DNA from: an uncultured Oscillibacter sp.
GTDB taxonomy: Bacteria; Bacillota; Clostridia; Oscillospirales; Oscillospiraceae
Assembly: GCA_946183175.1 (NCBI GenBank)
Contig: CAMHBH010000028.1
Location: forward strand, 1-18,382
Direction: 5' to 3'
Length of the DNA: 18,382 bases
The notes under the pieces were generated by a model. It saw nothing but the letters and a program-made list of their open reading frames with translations. It did not search any database and was not told the origin of the DNA. The translations under genes and the position numbers were made by a program. This document shows, piece after piece, positions 1 to 7,459 of this stretch. Numbering within the stretch: the stretch's first letter is position 1; each line of letters starts with the position of its first letter.

Positions 1-338
1 TTCTCTCCAACGCGCTCCGTCTGAATCTCGCCGGGGCCCTGCTCCCGCTGATTGCGATTCTCAACTTTTTCGTGTTCTTCTGGCCCGATATCACCGACTG
101 GTTTGTATACCACCGTCAGCGCGCCAAGCACCAGACTTCCCCGAAAACCATCCACTTCCGGCAGGCCGCCCACGACCAGAAGCGTAAGGAAGCCCGTCAG
201 GGCTACCGCCACAGGTGCGAGGTCTGCGGCAGAACCGACGCCGATTTCCCCGACCTGCAGTTCCGCTACTGCTCCCGCTGTGAGGGCTACCACTGCTTCT
301 GCTCAGACCACATTTTCACCCACGAGCATTACAAGTAA
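1..338 (+). CDS. C-terminal part of a membrane protein with a zinc-binding-like tail (5' end outside window)
   Basis: The open frame runs in from the left edge (first full codon at base 3) and stops at 336-338. About 111 residues are visible. They start with a hydrophobic helix (LLPLIAILNFFVFFWPDI), continue with a basic linker, and end in a Cys/His-rich module: CEVC, then YCSRC, then HCFC followed by a DH pair and a final HEH. The spacing of Cys pairs looks like a small cross-brace zinc finger or zinc ribbon. A single membrane helix followed by a cytosolic zinc module resembles the C-terminus of some rhomboid-like or uncharacterised clostridial membrane proteins, but the catalytic or diagnostic part lies outside the window, so no function is assigned. 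A hairpin terminator follows the stop within 10 bases. The GTG at base 72 is not a plausible start because the frame and the membrane helix continue upstream. Confidence 0.7.
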   Translation, partial: LSNALRLNLAGALLPLIAILNFFVFFWPDITDWFVYHRQRAKHQTSPKTIHFRQAAHDQKRKEARQGYRHRCEVCGRTDADFPDLQFRYCSRCEGYHCFCSDHIFTHEHYK

Positions 339-343
339 ACAGC

Positions 344-375
344 ACGCCCTCCCCGTCGCGGGGAGGGCGTTTCTT
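344..375 (+). terminator. Intrinsic terminator of the left-edge gene
   Basis: A perfect 11-bp GC-rich stem (344-354 with 360-370, arms ACGCCCTCCCC / GGGGAGGGCGT) with a 5-base loop is followed by TTTCTT on the plus strand. It lies 5 bases after the stop of the left-edge gene. It is also 38 bases beyond the stop of the last Mrp-operon gene on the opposite strand, so the hairpin could serve both converging units, although the T-run is weaker in the minus direction. Confidence 0.85.
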
Positions 376-408
376 ACATAAGAATCGTTGGCAAACTCCG
401 AGCATACT

Positions 409-2460
409 TTACAGCAGAATCAGCAACAGCCCGAGAATCAGAATCACGCCCAGACAGGTCATCAACAGCGCGAAAGAGAAGTTGAACGAATCCAGGGCGG
501 TTGCGGTGGCGCGGCGGAACGCCCGGAGGCGTCCGATATGAATCGCCGCCTGTTCGTCGCGGAGCTTGACTTCCCGGAATATGGAGCGCCGCAACAGGAC
601 AATCAAGGCGTCGGTGCTGTCGCTCATGGCCTGCGCGAGTACGCTGGCCGCGAATAGCAGTCCGCGGCACACGCGACGCAGTACGAAATTTTCGGCGAAC
701 AGCCGCGCCGCGTTTCCGAATACCCCCGGGAGCCATCTTGTGAACAGCGGCGCATAGAGGCGCGCTTCCAGATTCCACGCGCGGGGCCAGCGGTCGACAC
801 GCAAGAGGGGTCGTACTGCTACGACATAGACCGCCGCGCCGATTGACAGCGAAATCAACGCGCCTTTGAGATTCTCCCACGCGAACGCCGCGAAATGTGG
901 CGCGCTCTCCGTGACGCCGAAAGAGGCCACCGCGAAACGCGCGATATAGCCTGTAATCCACGGCTGGCCGAGCGCAACCAGTACCAGCGCCGAGAGCGTG
1001 ATAACCGCCGTCGACAGCGCGTCCATGCAGTCGGGGTTACTGTCATAGAGTGCTTGCCGTCCCGGGTCGGTATTGCGCTCCACGAACACGCAGAGGAACA
1101 GCTTCAGCATATAGGCGAATGTCAGGCCGCCCGAAAACAGGAATACCCATTCCGCCGCGTGGAAATAGCGGAGTGTCAGGCCCGTAAAGAATCCGGTCTC
1201 CTCCGAACTCTCGATAAGGTGTACGATTCCCTCGTGCAACATCGACTTGGACAAGTAGCCGTTCAGGAGCGGTACGCCGCTGATACCCAGTCCGCCGACC
1301 GCGAAGGCGGTCTTTAGCGCGGTCTTGTTACGCCCCCAGCCGCGAATGTCGTCAAGGTTCAGGGCGTGTACGTTCATGAGCACGACGCCCGCCGCCATGA
1401 AAAGCAACAGCTTTAACATAGAGTGGTTGAGCATGTGCAGGACAGTCCCGGAAATCGCCAGCGCCGCGCCCGCGTCGGAGAGCGTCCCCGCGCCCGTCTG
1501 TACGCCGCAGAGTACCATGGACGCCAGCCCCGCGAGGATGAAGCCTATTTGCGACATCGACGAACAGGCCAGCGTGCGTTTGAGGTTCACCGAGAACAGC
1601 GCCAGTAACGCGCCGAGGAACATGGTCACGAGGGCGAGCGTCAGCAGGAGCAGTCCGAAGGTACGGTTGCCGTACATGACTTGCAGAGCCGTCATGAGGA
1701 CGCCGTAGACGCCGACTTTCGTCAGTACGCCGGAGAGTAACGCCGAGGCCGGGGACGGCGCGACGGGGTGGGCCATCGGGAGCCAGACGTGCAGGGGGAA
1801 CATGCCCGCTTTCGCGCCGAAGCCGAACAGGATACACACCGACGCCGCGAAAAGGCGTGTGCGGTCGGCGCGACGGAGTACGCCCGGGAGCGCGTCGAAG
1901 GAGAGCGTCCCGCAGGTGTCGTACAGCAGGAAAAGGCCCATCAGCAGAACCAGTCCGCCGAACACCGCCACAAACAAGTACGTATACCCGGCGTGGAGCG
2001 CCTCCGCCGTCTGTTCGTGCACGACCCAAGTAAAGGAAGTCAGCGACAGGATTTCAAAGAAAGTAAACGTCGTCAGGAAGTCCGCCGAGAGCATGACGCC
2101 CTGTGTCGCGCCGAGTGTCAGGAGCGTGAAGAGCCAGTAGGCGTCGAGGCCGTCGCGCTCGTGGCGGAAGTATTCCCGGGAGAACAGCGCCGTAAATAGC
2201 CACATCAGCGAAGTGACGAGACTGTACAGCGCCCGGAAACCCGTCGCCGTGAAGCCGAGGCCGCTTACCAGTACATGGGGCAGAGCGAGCGTCGCGGCCT
2301 CCCCGCGCGCCGCCGACACCGCCAGCGACACCGAAAGCGCCGTACACAGTACGGTACACGCGAGCACGGGCCACTTGCGCCAGCGTTCGTCGCGGCGTCC
2401 GAGCAGGTACGCGACCGGGCCGCACAGCAGGGGAAAGAATACTAGAAGCGCAATCCGCAT
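409..2460 (-). CDS. NuoL/HyfB-like proton-translocating subunit of an Mrp-type complex (complex I subunit 5 family)
   Basis: A 683-residue polytopic membrane protein of the Proton_antipo_M superfamily, predicted to carry out H+/cation transfer in the inner membrane. Ion-path residues of the family are visible: Glu136 in FFEILSL (TM5), Lys217 in GFGAKAGMFPLHVWLP (TM7), Lys248 in SGVLTKVGVYG (TM8), Lys350 in NHSMLKLLLF, and Lys405 in NGYLSKSMLHEG, the last typical of NuoL/HyfB-type subunits. It is longer than the other three antiporter subunits. Beyond about residue 525 there is an extra membrane helix, a long amphipathic stretch (about 585-650) and a last helix (about 657-683), which recalls the lateral helix plus TM16 of NuoL. 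The start chosen is ATG at 2460, with GGAAGGGGGA just upstream. A GTG at 2484 overlaps the preceding stop and would add 8 residues. This is the last gene of the operon. Confidence 0.9.
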   Translation of the reverse strand: MRIALLVFFPLLCGPVAYLLGRRDERWRKWPVLACTVLCTALSVSLAVSAARGEAATLALPHVLVSGLGFTATGFRALYSLVTSLMWLFTALFSREYFRHERDGLDAYWLFTLLTLGATQGVMLSADFLTTFTFFEILSLTSFTWVVHEQTAEALHAGYTYLFVAVFGGLVLLMGLFLLYDTCGTLSFDALPGVLRRADRTRLFAASVCILFGFGAKAGMFPLHVWLPMAHPVAPSPASALLSGVLTKVGVYGVLMTALQVMYGNRTFGLLLLTLALVTMFLGALLALFSVNLKRTLACSSMSQIGFILAGLASMVLCGVQTGAGTLSDAGAALAISGTVLHMLNHSMLKLLLFMAAGVVLMNVHALNLDDIRGWGRNKTALKTAFAVGGLGISGVPLLNGYLSKSMLHEGIVHLIESSEETGFFTGLTLRYFHAAEWVFLFSGGLTFAYMLKLFLCVFVERNTDPGRQALYDSNPDCMDALSTAVITLSALVLVALGQPWITGYIARFAVASFGVTESAPHFAAFAWENLKGALISLSIGAAVYVVAVRPLLRVDRWPRAWNLEARLYAPLFTRWLPGVFGNAARLFAENFVLRRVCRGLLFAASVLAQAMSDSTDALIVLLRRSIFREVKLRDEQAAIHIGRLRAFRRATATALDSFNFSFALLMTCLGVILILGLLLILL

Positions 2461-2480
2461 TGGAAACAGTCCCCCTTCCG

Positions 2481-3962
2481 TCACACCGCGCCGCGCGCGA
2501 CCGATTCCAGAAACGTCATGACCGGTTCCGGGTACAGCCCGAACGCCACATTAGCCGCCGTAAACAGGCCAATCGGGACTAACATCCGCCAGTCGGCCTC
2601 GCGAATCCCGGCGGGGACTTCCTCCGTACCGGAATCGGGCGTCCGGGGCAGGAACGCCCGCACGCTGACCGACAGCGTATACATCGCGCACAGGAACGCC
2701 GCGACAATCAGCGCCGCCACGCCCGTTATCGCGGGGGGCGTGCCGAGTTCGACGCCCGCCGTCAGAAGGCGCCATTTCGACACGAAGCCGCAGAACAGCG
2801 GGATTCCCGTCAGCGACAGCGCCCCTAGGGTGTAGGCCGCGAACGTGTAGGGCATGCGCCAGCCCTGCCCGTTGATTTCGTACAGGTACTCTTTCCCCGT
2901 AACGTGCATGAACGCCCCCGCGCACAGGAACAGCGACATCTTAATCACGCCGTGAAAGAGCATATGCGACAACGCCCCGGTGAGTCCGCGCGCCGTCATG
3001 AGGCTGATTCCGAACAGGATATACGACAGGTTACTCATGGTCGAATAGGCCAGACGCCGCTTGAAGTGGCGTTCTTTGAGGGCCATTGCCGCCGCGAACA
3101 CCATCGAGAACGACGAGAGCACAATACAGAAGTCTTGCGCGGCGCTTCCGGAAAGTAAATTCGGCCCGAAGGCGTACCAGGTCAGGCGCGTGACCGCGAA
3201 CACGCCGCTGTTGACGACCGCCACGGCGTGTAGTAGGGCGGTGACGGGCGTCGGGGCTACGGAGGCTTTCGGGAGCCAGATATACAGCGGGAATAAGGCG
3301 GCTTTCGTGCCGAAGCCCAGGAAGCCGAACAGGTACACCAGGCGCATGAGCGCGGGCGCGTACTCCCCCGCCAGATTGCCGCCGTAGCGGAAGTCGCCGG
3401 AGACGTCGAGGGTGCCGAGTACGACGGCCACGAACGCCAGCGACGCCCCCGCGATACAGTAGGCGGCGTAGAGGTGCCCGGCGTGGATACTGTCGGGGTT
3501 CTGCAAGTGCGCCACGAGCGGAATTGTGACGAGCGTCAGCATTTCAAAGCAGACGTACATCGTCACGAGGTTCGCCGAGAACGCGACCGCCAGCGTGACG
3601 CCGTAGGTCATGAGGTAGAAGGCGAAGAAGCTGTTTTGGCGCGGGAGATGTTCCATATAGGAGAAGGCGTAGAGGAGGGCGAGCGGCCACATGACCGCGA
3701 CCATGCCCGCGAATAACAGCGCGGGGCCGTCGGTCATGAACCCCACCGAAAAGCCGTCAATAAAGCTGTAGATTGTCGCGACTTCCCCCCGGCGGATGTT
3801 GGACACCGACAGGAATACCATGGTACTGGTCAGGCACGACACGATTTCGGTAAAGAGTTCGCGGTCGTCCTTGTCCAGCCGGGGGCCGAGGAGCATATAG
3901 CCGCCGCCGAGTACGGGCAGGAGAATCGGGACGAGTAACAGTACGGGAGACCAGATATCCAT
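2481..3962 (-). CDS. Mrp-type antiporter large subunit, third in order (NuoL/MrpA-like by its TM8 motif)
   Basis: A 493-residue polytopic Proton_antipo_M protein. Visible ion-path residues are Glu140 (YVCFEMLTL), Lys220 (GFGTKAALFPLYIWLP), Lys341 (FHGVIKMSLFL) and Lys396 (GFVSKW). The TM8 region reads LLHAVAVVNSGVFAV, similar to the HAATMVxAGVY motif of NuoL/MrpA rather than the SGxxxKxGVY of MrpD. Asn251 sits where MrpA and MrpD usually carry a Lys. The reading frame stays open upstream to 4328, but the true start is the ATG at 3962: it shares its A with the TGA stop of the preceding gene (TGATG coupling), and the longer version would add a soluble Arg/Gly-rich segment foreign to the family. 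It presumably sits beside the other antiporter subunits in the membrane arm. Confidence 0.9.
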   Translation of the reverse strand: MDIWSPVLLLVPILLPVLGGGYMLLGPRLDKDDRELFTEIVSCLTSTMVFLSVSNIRRGEVATIYSFIDGFSVGFMTDGPALLFAGMVAVMWPLALLYAFSYMEHLPRQNSFFAFYLMTYGVTLAVAFSANLVTMYVCFEMLTLVTIPLVAHLQNPDSIHAGHLYAAYCIAGASLAFVAVVLGTLDVSGDFRYGGNLAGEYAPALMRLVYLFGFLGFGTKAALFPLYIWLPKASVAPTPVTALLHAVAVVNSGVFAVTRLTWYAFGPNLLSGSAAQDFCIVLSSFSMVFAAAMALKERHFKRRLAYSTMSNLSYILFGISLMTARGLTGALSHMLFHGVIKMSLFLCAGAFMHVTGKEYLYEINGQGWRMPYTFAAYTLGALSLTGIPLFCGFVSKWRLLTAGVELGTPPAITGVAALIVAAFLCAMYTLSVSVRAFLPRTPDSGTEEVPAGIREADWRMLVPIGLFTAANVAFGLYPEPVMTFLESVARGAV

Positions 3963-5497
3963 CACACAAGCCCCCGTATCAGGCCGCCGAGGGCCTCCGC
4001 GAACCACGCCCCGAACAGTCCCACGCACAGCGCCGCCGTACAGAGTACGGCCAGCGGTAGCGTCATCAGTACGGACGGTTCCGCCGCGCCTGTCAGGGAC
4101 AGTTTCTGTTTTTTCGTCTTCCCTGTGGACGCCGGGAGGCGTTTCTGTACAGCCGGACAGTCTCCGAAGGCCTGTTTCACGGAGAAGTCGCGCCCGGGGA
4201 AAAACGCGTCTACGGCTACAGGCAACAAATACCCCGCCGTCAGGAACGCCGACACCAGCAGTACCACGGGCGGCAGAATCGAGAATAGGCCCGTTCCGTC
4301 CGCAACCGCCGACACCGACAGGTACCACTTACTCACAAAGCCGCCCATGGGCGGAATGCCCACCAGCGACAGCGACGCCAGCAGGAAACACCACATCGTC
4401 ACGGGCATGAGCTGTCCGGCCCCGCGCAAGTCGGAGGCGTTGCGGCGTCCGAGCTTGTGGATGAACACCCCCGCGCAAAGGAACAGCGTCCCTTTCGAGA
4501 CGGCGTGCGCGGCGAATTGGAGCAGTCCGCCCGTCAGGCCGCCCGCATTCAACAGCGACAGCCCCAGCATGATATACGAAATTTGGCTGATTGACGAGTA
4601 GGCAAGGCGCTTTTTCATGACTTTTTCCCGGAAGGCCATCATAGAACCCATGAAGATAGTCCCCATTGCGAGGCACATCCAAGCATACTGTACCCAAGTC
4701 CCGCGAATCAGCGCGGGCCCGGCGGAGAAGTACACGAGGCGTATGACGCCCAGCACGCCCAGTTTCGCGATAATCCCCGACAGCAGTGCCGACGCCGGGG
4801 CCGGCGCGATAGGGTGCGCGGCGGGGAGCCAGCCGTGCAGGGGGTACATGCCGGCTTTCGCGCCGAAGCCCACGATTCCGAGAAAGACAATGGCGCGTAA
4901 GAGGGCCTCGTGTCCGGCGACGCGTCCGGGGTCGAGGAAGCCCCCCGCAAAGAATCCGTTTGCGTCCGCGCCGTACCAGAACAGGCACACCACCGCGAGA
5001 AGTCCGAGAAGCGCGCCCCCAATGGAGTAGAACAGGTACTTCAGCGCGGCGGAAATGGCCTCTTTCGTGCCCTCGTGCAGTACGAGGGGCATGGAACTTA
5101 GCGTAGCCAGTTCAAAGCAAAGGTAGAACGTCACGAGATTCCCGGCCATACAGGCCGACATGACCGCGCCCAGAGAGGCGAAGTAGAACGCAAAGAAAGC
5201 CCTCTCCCGCTCCTCCGCCGACATGTACTCGAAGGCGTAGAAACACACGGCGGTGTAGACGAGCAGAACCACCGACAGGAATACGCGCCCGACGGTGTCC
5301 GGGGCGAAACAGAAGTCGAGGGTCTCCGTGAGCGCGAACAGCCGCACGGGCGCGGCCCGGAGCATACACCAGGCCGACAGGGCGTCGGTCGCGAGCATGA
5401 CGGCGGCGTAGCGGAGCAGTCGCGCGCGGCGGGGCATGGGCCACAGGGACACCCCCACGCCCGCCAGTATCGGAAACAGTACGGTAAACAAGAGCAT
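3962..5497 (-). CDS. Mrp-type antiporter large subunit, second in order (MrpD/NuoN-like)
   Basis: A 511-residue polytopic membrane protein of the Proton_antipo_M superfamily, expected to move H+ against Na+ or another cation. Key residues are present: Glu129 (FYLCFELATL), Lys214 (GFGAKAGMYPLHGWLP), Lys245 (SGIIAKLGVLG), Lys335 (HAVSKGTLFL) and Lys390 (GGFVSKW). The TM8 Lys motif puts it closer to MrpD than to NuoL. Between the last helices lies a basic loop (about 440-468) containing KTKKQK, probably on the cytoplasmic side. ATG at 5497 is chosen because a GGAGG lies 8-12 bases upstream. The frame extends to 5560, but those 21 residues would overlap the preceding gene. Its stop overlaps the next gene's start, so translation is probably coupled. 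Confidence 0.9.
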   Translation of the reverse strand: MLLFTVLFPILAGVGVSLWPMPRRARLLRYAAVMLATDALSAWCMLRAAPVRLFALTETLDFCFAPDTVGRVFLSVVLLVYTAVCFYAFEYMSAEERERAFFAFYFASLGAVMSACMAGNLVTFYLCFELATLSSMPLVLHEGTKEAISAALKYLFYSIGGALLGLLAVVCLFWYGADANGFFAGGFLDPGRVAGHEALLRAIVFLGIVGFGAKAGMYPLHGWLPAAHPIAPAPASALLSGIIAKLGVLGVIRLVYFSAGPALIRGTWVQYAWMCLAMGTIFMGSMMAFREKVMKKRLAYSSISQISYIMLGLSLLNAGGLTGGLLQFAAHAVSKGTLFLCAGVFIHKLGRRNASDLRGAGQLMPVTMWCFLLASLSLVGIPPMGGFVSKWYLSVSAVADGTGLFSILPPVVLLVSAFLTAGYLLPVAVDAFFPGRDFSVKQAFGDCPAVQKRLPASTGKTKKQKLSLTGAAEPSVLMTLPLAVLCTAALCVGLFGAWFAEALGGLIRGLV

Positions 5498-5511
5498 TGC
5501 GTAGTCCTCCT

Positions 5512-7068
5512 TCACGCGAACATGGCGAGGCCCCGCCGGATAAAGTCCACCGTGACCCACGAGAACAGCCCCAGAAACAGATTCATCCCCGTGAGAATCA
5601 GCGCGGGCACCCAGTAGGACAGGCGCGACCCCGTGTCGGGTACGGGTTCCGCGGTGTCGGCGTCGTTGTGCTCCTCGGCGTAAATGCGCGGCGCGGAGAT
5701 GTCGGCCCCGCCGCGCCCGGCGGTGTAGACGCGAATCACGGTACGGATGAAGTACAGCGCGTTGAGCACCGAACTGACCGCAAGCGCCAGCATAGTCGCG
5801 AACAGTACGCCCAGATTCCCGGTCTCGACCGCCGCGACCGCAAAGAGGAGTTTGGCCGAAAACCCGGCGAAAATCGGTATCCCGACCATCGAAAACGAGC
5901 AGAGCGTGAAAAAGATTCCGGCGCTTTTGTCGCGAATCGCGCTCCCCTCCAGATTCTGGAACAGCAGGCTGTCGCCGGAGACGCGCGCGAGGCGGGGCGT
6001 AGTCAGGAACAACAGCGATTTCGTGACGGCGTGGGCGAGTACCTGAAACAGCGCGGTGACGTAGCCCAGCGGGCCGCCCATGCCGAGGCCCATGTAGATA
6101 TACCCGGTCTGCGCGGCGGACGAAAACGCCACCATGTGGTGTATATTGTTCGCGCGGATTGCCGACACCGAGCCGAATACCATGCCCAGAATGCCCAGCC
6201 CGAACAGCAGGTAGCGAATGGGGAGCTGTTCAAAGACTTCCATGCCAATCACGCGCCAGTAAATCTTGAACAGCAGGAGAATATAGGCCTTCGAGACGAG
6301 CGCGGAGAGAATCGCGGCGGAAGCGGGGGTAGCGGTGCCGTAGGTGTCGGGCATCCAGAAGTAGAACGGGAACAGCCCGCTTTTGATTCCCAGTCCGATA
6401 GTGAGTACGGCGAGGGAAAACGTAATCGTAATCACGCCGCCCTCCGCCACGATTTCCGCGACCGCCGCCCGCATGGGTACCATGAGCAGGTGTCCGGTGA
6501 GGGAGTAGAGGAGTACCACGCCCAGCAGGAACAGGCCCGACCCCAACAGATTCAGTACCATATAGCGGACAGCCGCCAGCGTGGTACGCCCGATTTCGCG
6601 TACGATGAGAATCCCGCAGGACGACAGCGTGAGGATTTCGAGGAAGACGTAGCCCGTGAAGATATCGTTTGTCCAGATAAGGGCCATCAGGGCGGCGGTG
6701 AGCAGGTTTATGAGCGTGAAATAGAGGTTGATTTTACTGTGTTCCACGTCGATGAGCAGGAAGCGCCAGCCGCCGAGTACCGAACAGAGCAGGATAGTCA
6801 GGAACATGACCGCGAACAGGGCTTCGAGTACGCCGGCGCGGATTTCGTTCCCCCACGGCGCGGGGAACTCGCCCATAACGTACGTGAACGCCTCCCCCGT
6901 TTCGGACACGTACCAGAGTACGGCGCAGGACAGCGCAATCAAAAAGCACTCGTAGCAGACTGTATAACGTTTCGCCCGACGCCCGTCCAACATCATGCAA
7001 AGGACGCTCGAAAACAAACTCAGTACGATGGTAAACAACGGGAAGTTGCGGATAAAGTCGATACCCAT
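5512..7068 (-). CDS. Mrp-type antiporter large subunit, first in order (MrpD/NuoN-like)
   Basis: A 518-residue polytopic membrane protein of the same superfamily, directly after mrpC as MrpD is in Mrp and MBH operons, so it is the best candidate for the true MrpD equivalent. Family residues are Glu144 (YVFLEILTLSS), Lys229 (GLGIKSGLFPFYFWMP), Lys260 (SALVSKAYIL), Lys350 (HAVTKSLLFL) and Lys406 (GFSAKLLF). About 14 hydrophobic helices can be traced. A polar, acidic loop (about 450-482) precedes the last helix. The ATG at 7068 is preceded by GGAGGA at good spacing and lies 1 base after the mrpC stop. An upstream start at 7110 would run into mrpC and is rejected. Cation specificity cannot be read from the sequence. 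Confidence 0.9.
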   Translation of the reverse strand: MGIDFIRNFPLFTIVLSLFSSVLCMMLDGRRAKRYTVCYECFLIALSCAVLWYVSETGEAFTYVMGEFPAPWGNEIRAGVLEALFAVMFLTILLCSVLGGWRFLLIDVEHSKINLYFTLINLLTAALMALIWTNDIFTGYVFLEILTLSSCGILIVREIGRTTLAAVRYMVLNLLGSGLFLLGVVLLYSLTGHLLMVPMRAAVAEIVAEGGVITITFSLAVLTIGLGIKSGLFPFYFWMPDTYGTATPASAAILSALVSKAYILLLFKIYWRVIGMEVFEQLPIRYLLFGLGILGMVFGSVSAIRANNIHHMVAFSSAAQTGYIYMGLGMGGPLGYVTALFQVLAHAVTKSLLFLTTPRLARVSGDSLLFQNLEGSAIRDKSAGIFFTLCSFSMVGIPIFAGFSAKLLFAVAAVETGNLGVLFATMLALAVSSVLNALYFIRTVIRVYTAGRGGADISAPRIYAEEHNDADTAEPVPDTGSRLSYWVPALILTGMNLFLGLFSWVTVDFIRRGLAMFA

Positions 7069-7069
7069 A

Positions 7070-7459
7070 TTATCTGTCCTCCAACTGGTGCCGGGAGAGC
7101 AGATAGACATCGTCGACGTTGAGGGTATGGTAGCGGCGGTAGAGGCGAATCGACAGCGACAGCATGACCGCCGTCACCGACACGGAGACGACGATACCCG
7201 TCAGCACCAGTCCGGCGGGTACGGGGTTGATATAGTCCTCGACGCCCCGGTATCCGTCGACGAGAATCGGGGCCTTCCGTCCGTCAATGTAGCCCATGCT
7301 CGCCAGAAAGAGGAAACTTCCCGTGTCCATGATGTTCATGCCGATGAGCTTTTTAATCAGGTTCCCGTGAAAGAGGAGCATAGTCAGGCCGATGACAAAG
7401 AGGATAATGGCGGCGGCCTCCTCGTAATTGGCCAGCAGGGCCGAAATGGTTTCTCTCAT
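7070..7459 (-). CDS. mrpC: Mrp antiporter subunit C (NuoK-like)
   Basis: A 129-residue protein with three hydrophobic helices (about 17-31, 37-56 and 82-104), homologous in pattern to MnhC/MrpC and NuoK. The family signatures are NLIKKLIGMNIM (33-44) after the first helix and INPVPAGLVLTGIVVSVSVT (77-96), matching the usual DPLPQALVLTAIVI motif. MrpC sits between the small subunits and MrpD in the complex and is thought to shape the ion pathway with them. It begins at the base after the TAA of the upstream MrpB fusion, and its own stop lies 1 base before the next start, so the three genes form a nearly gapless run. The C-terminal 25 residues are hydrophilic. Confidence 0.93.
   Translation of the reverse strand: MRETISALLANYEEAAAIILFVIGLTMLLFHGNLIKKLIGMNIMDTGSFLFLASMGYIDGRKAPILVDGYRGVEDYINPVPAGLVLTGIVVSVSVTAVMLSLSIRLYRRYHTLNVDDVYLLSRHQLEDR

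Noticed and set aside
3963..4328. N-terminal extension of the third antiporter subunit
   Set aside because: The extra 122 residues are soluble, Arg/Gly-rich and overlap the preceding gene; the ATG at 3962 overlaps the upstream stop as expected for coupling.
5497..7122. 541-residue open frame on the plus strand
   Set aside because: It is antisense to a clear MrpD-like gene; its translation is rich in Gln, Arg, Glu and His without domains. Long antisense frames are expected where the sense gene uses few codons that read as stops on the other strand.
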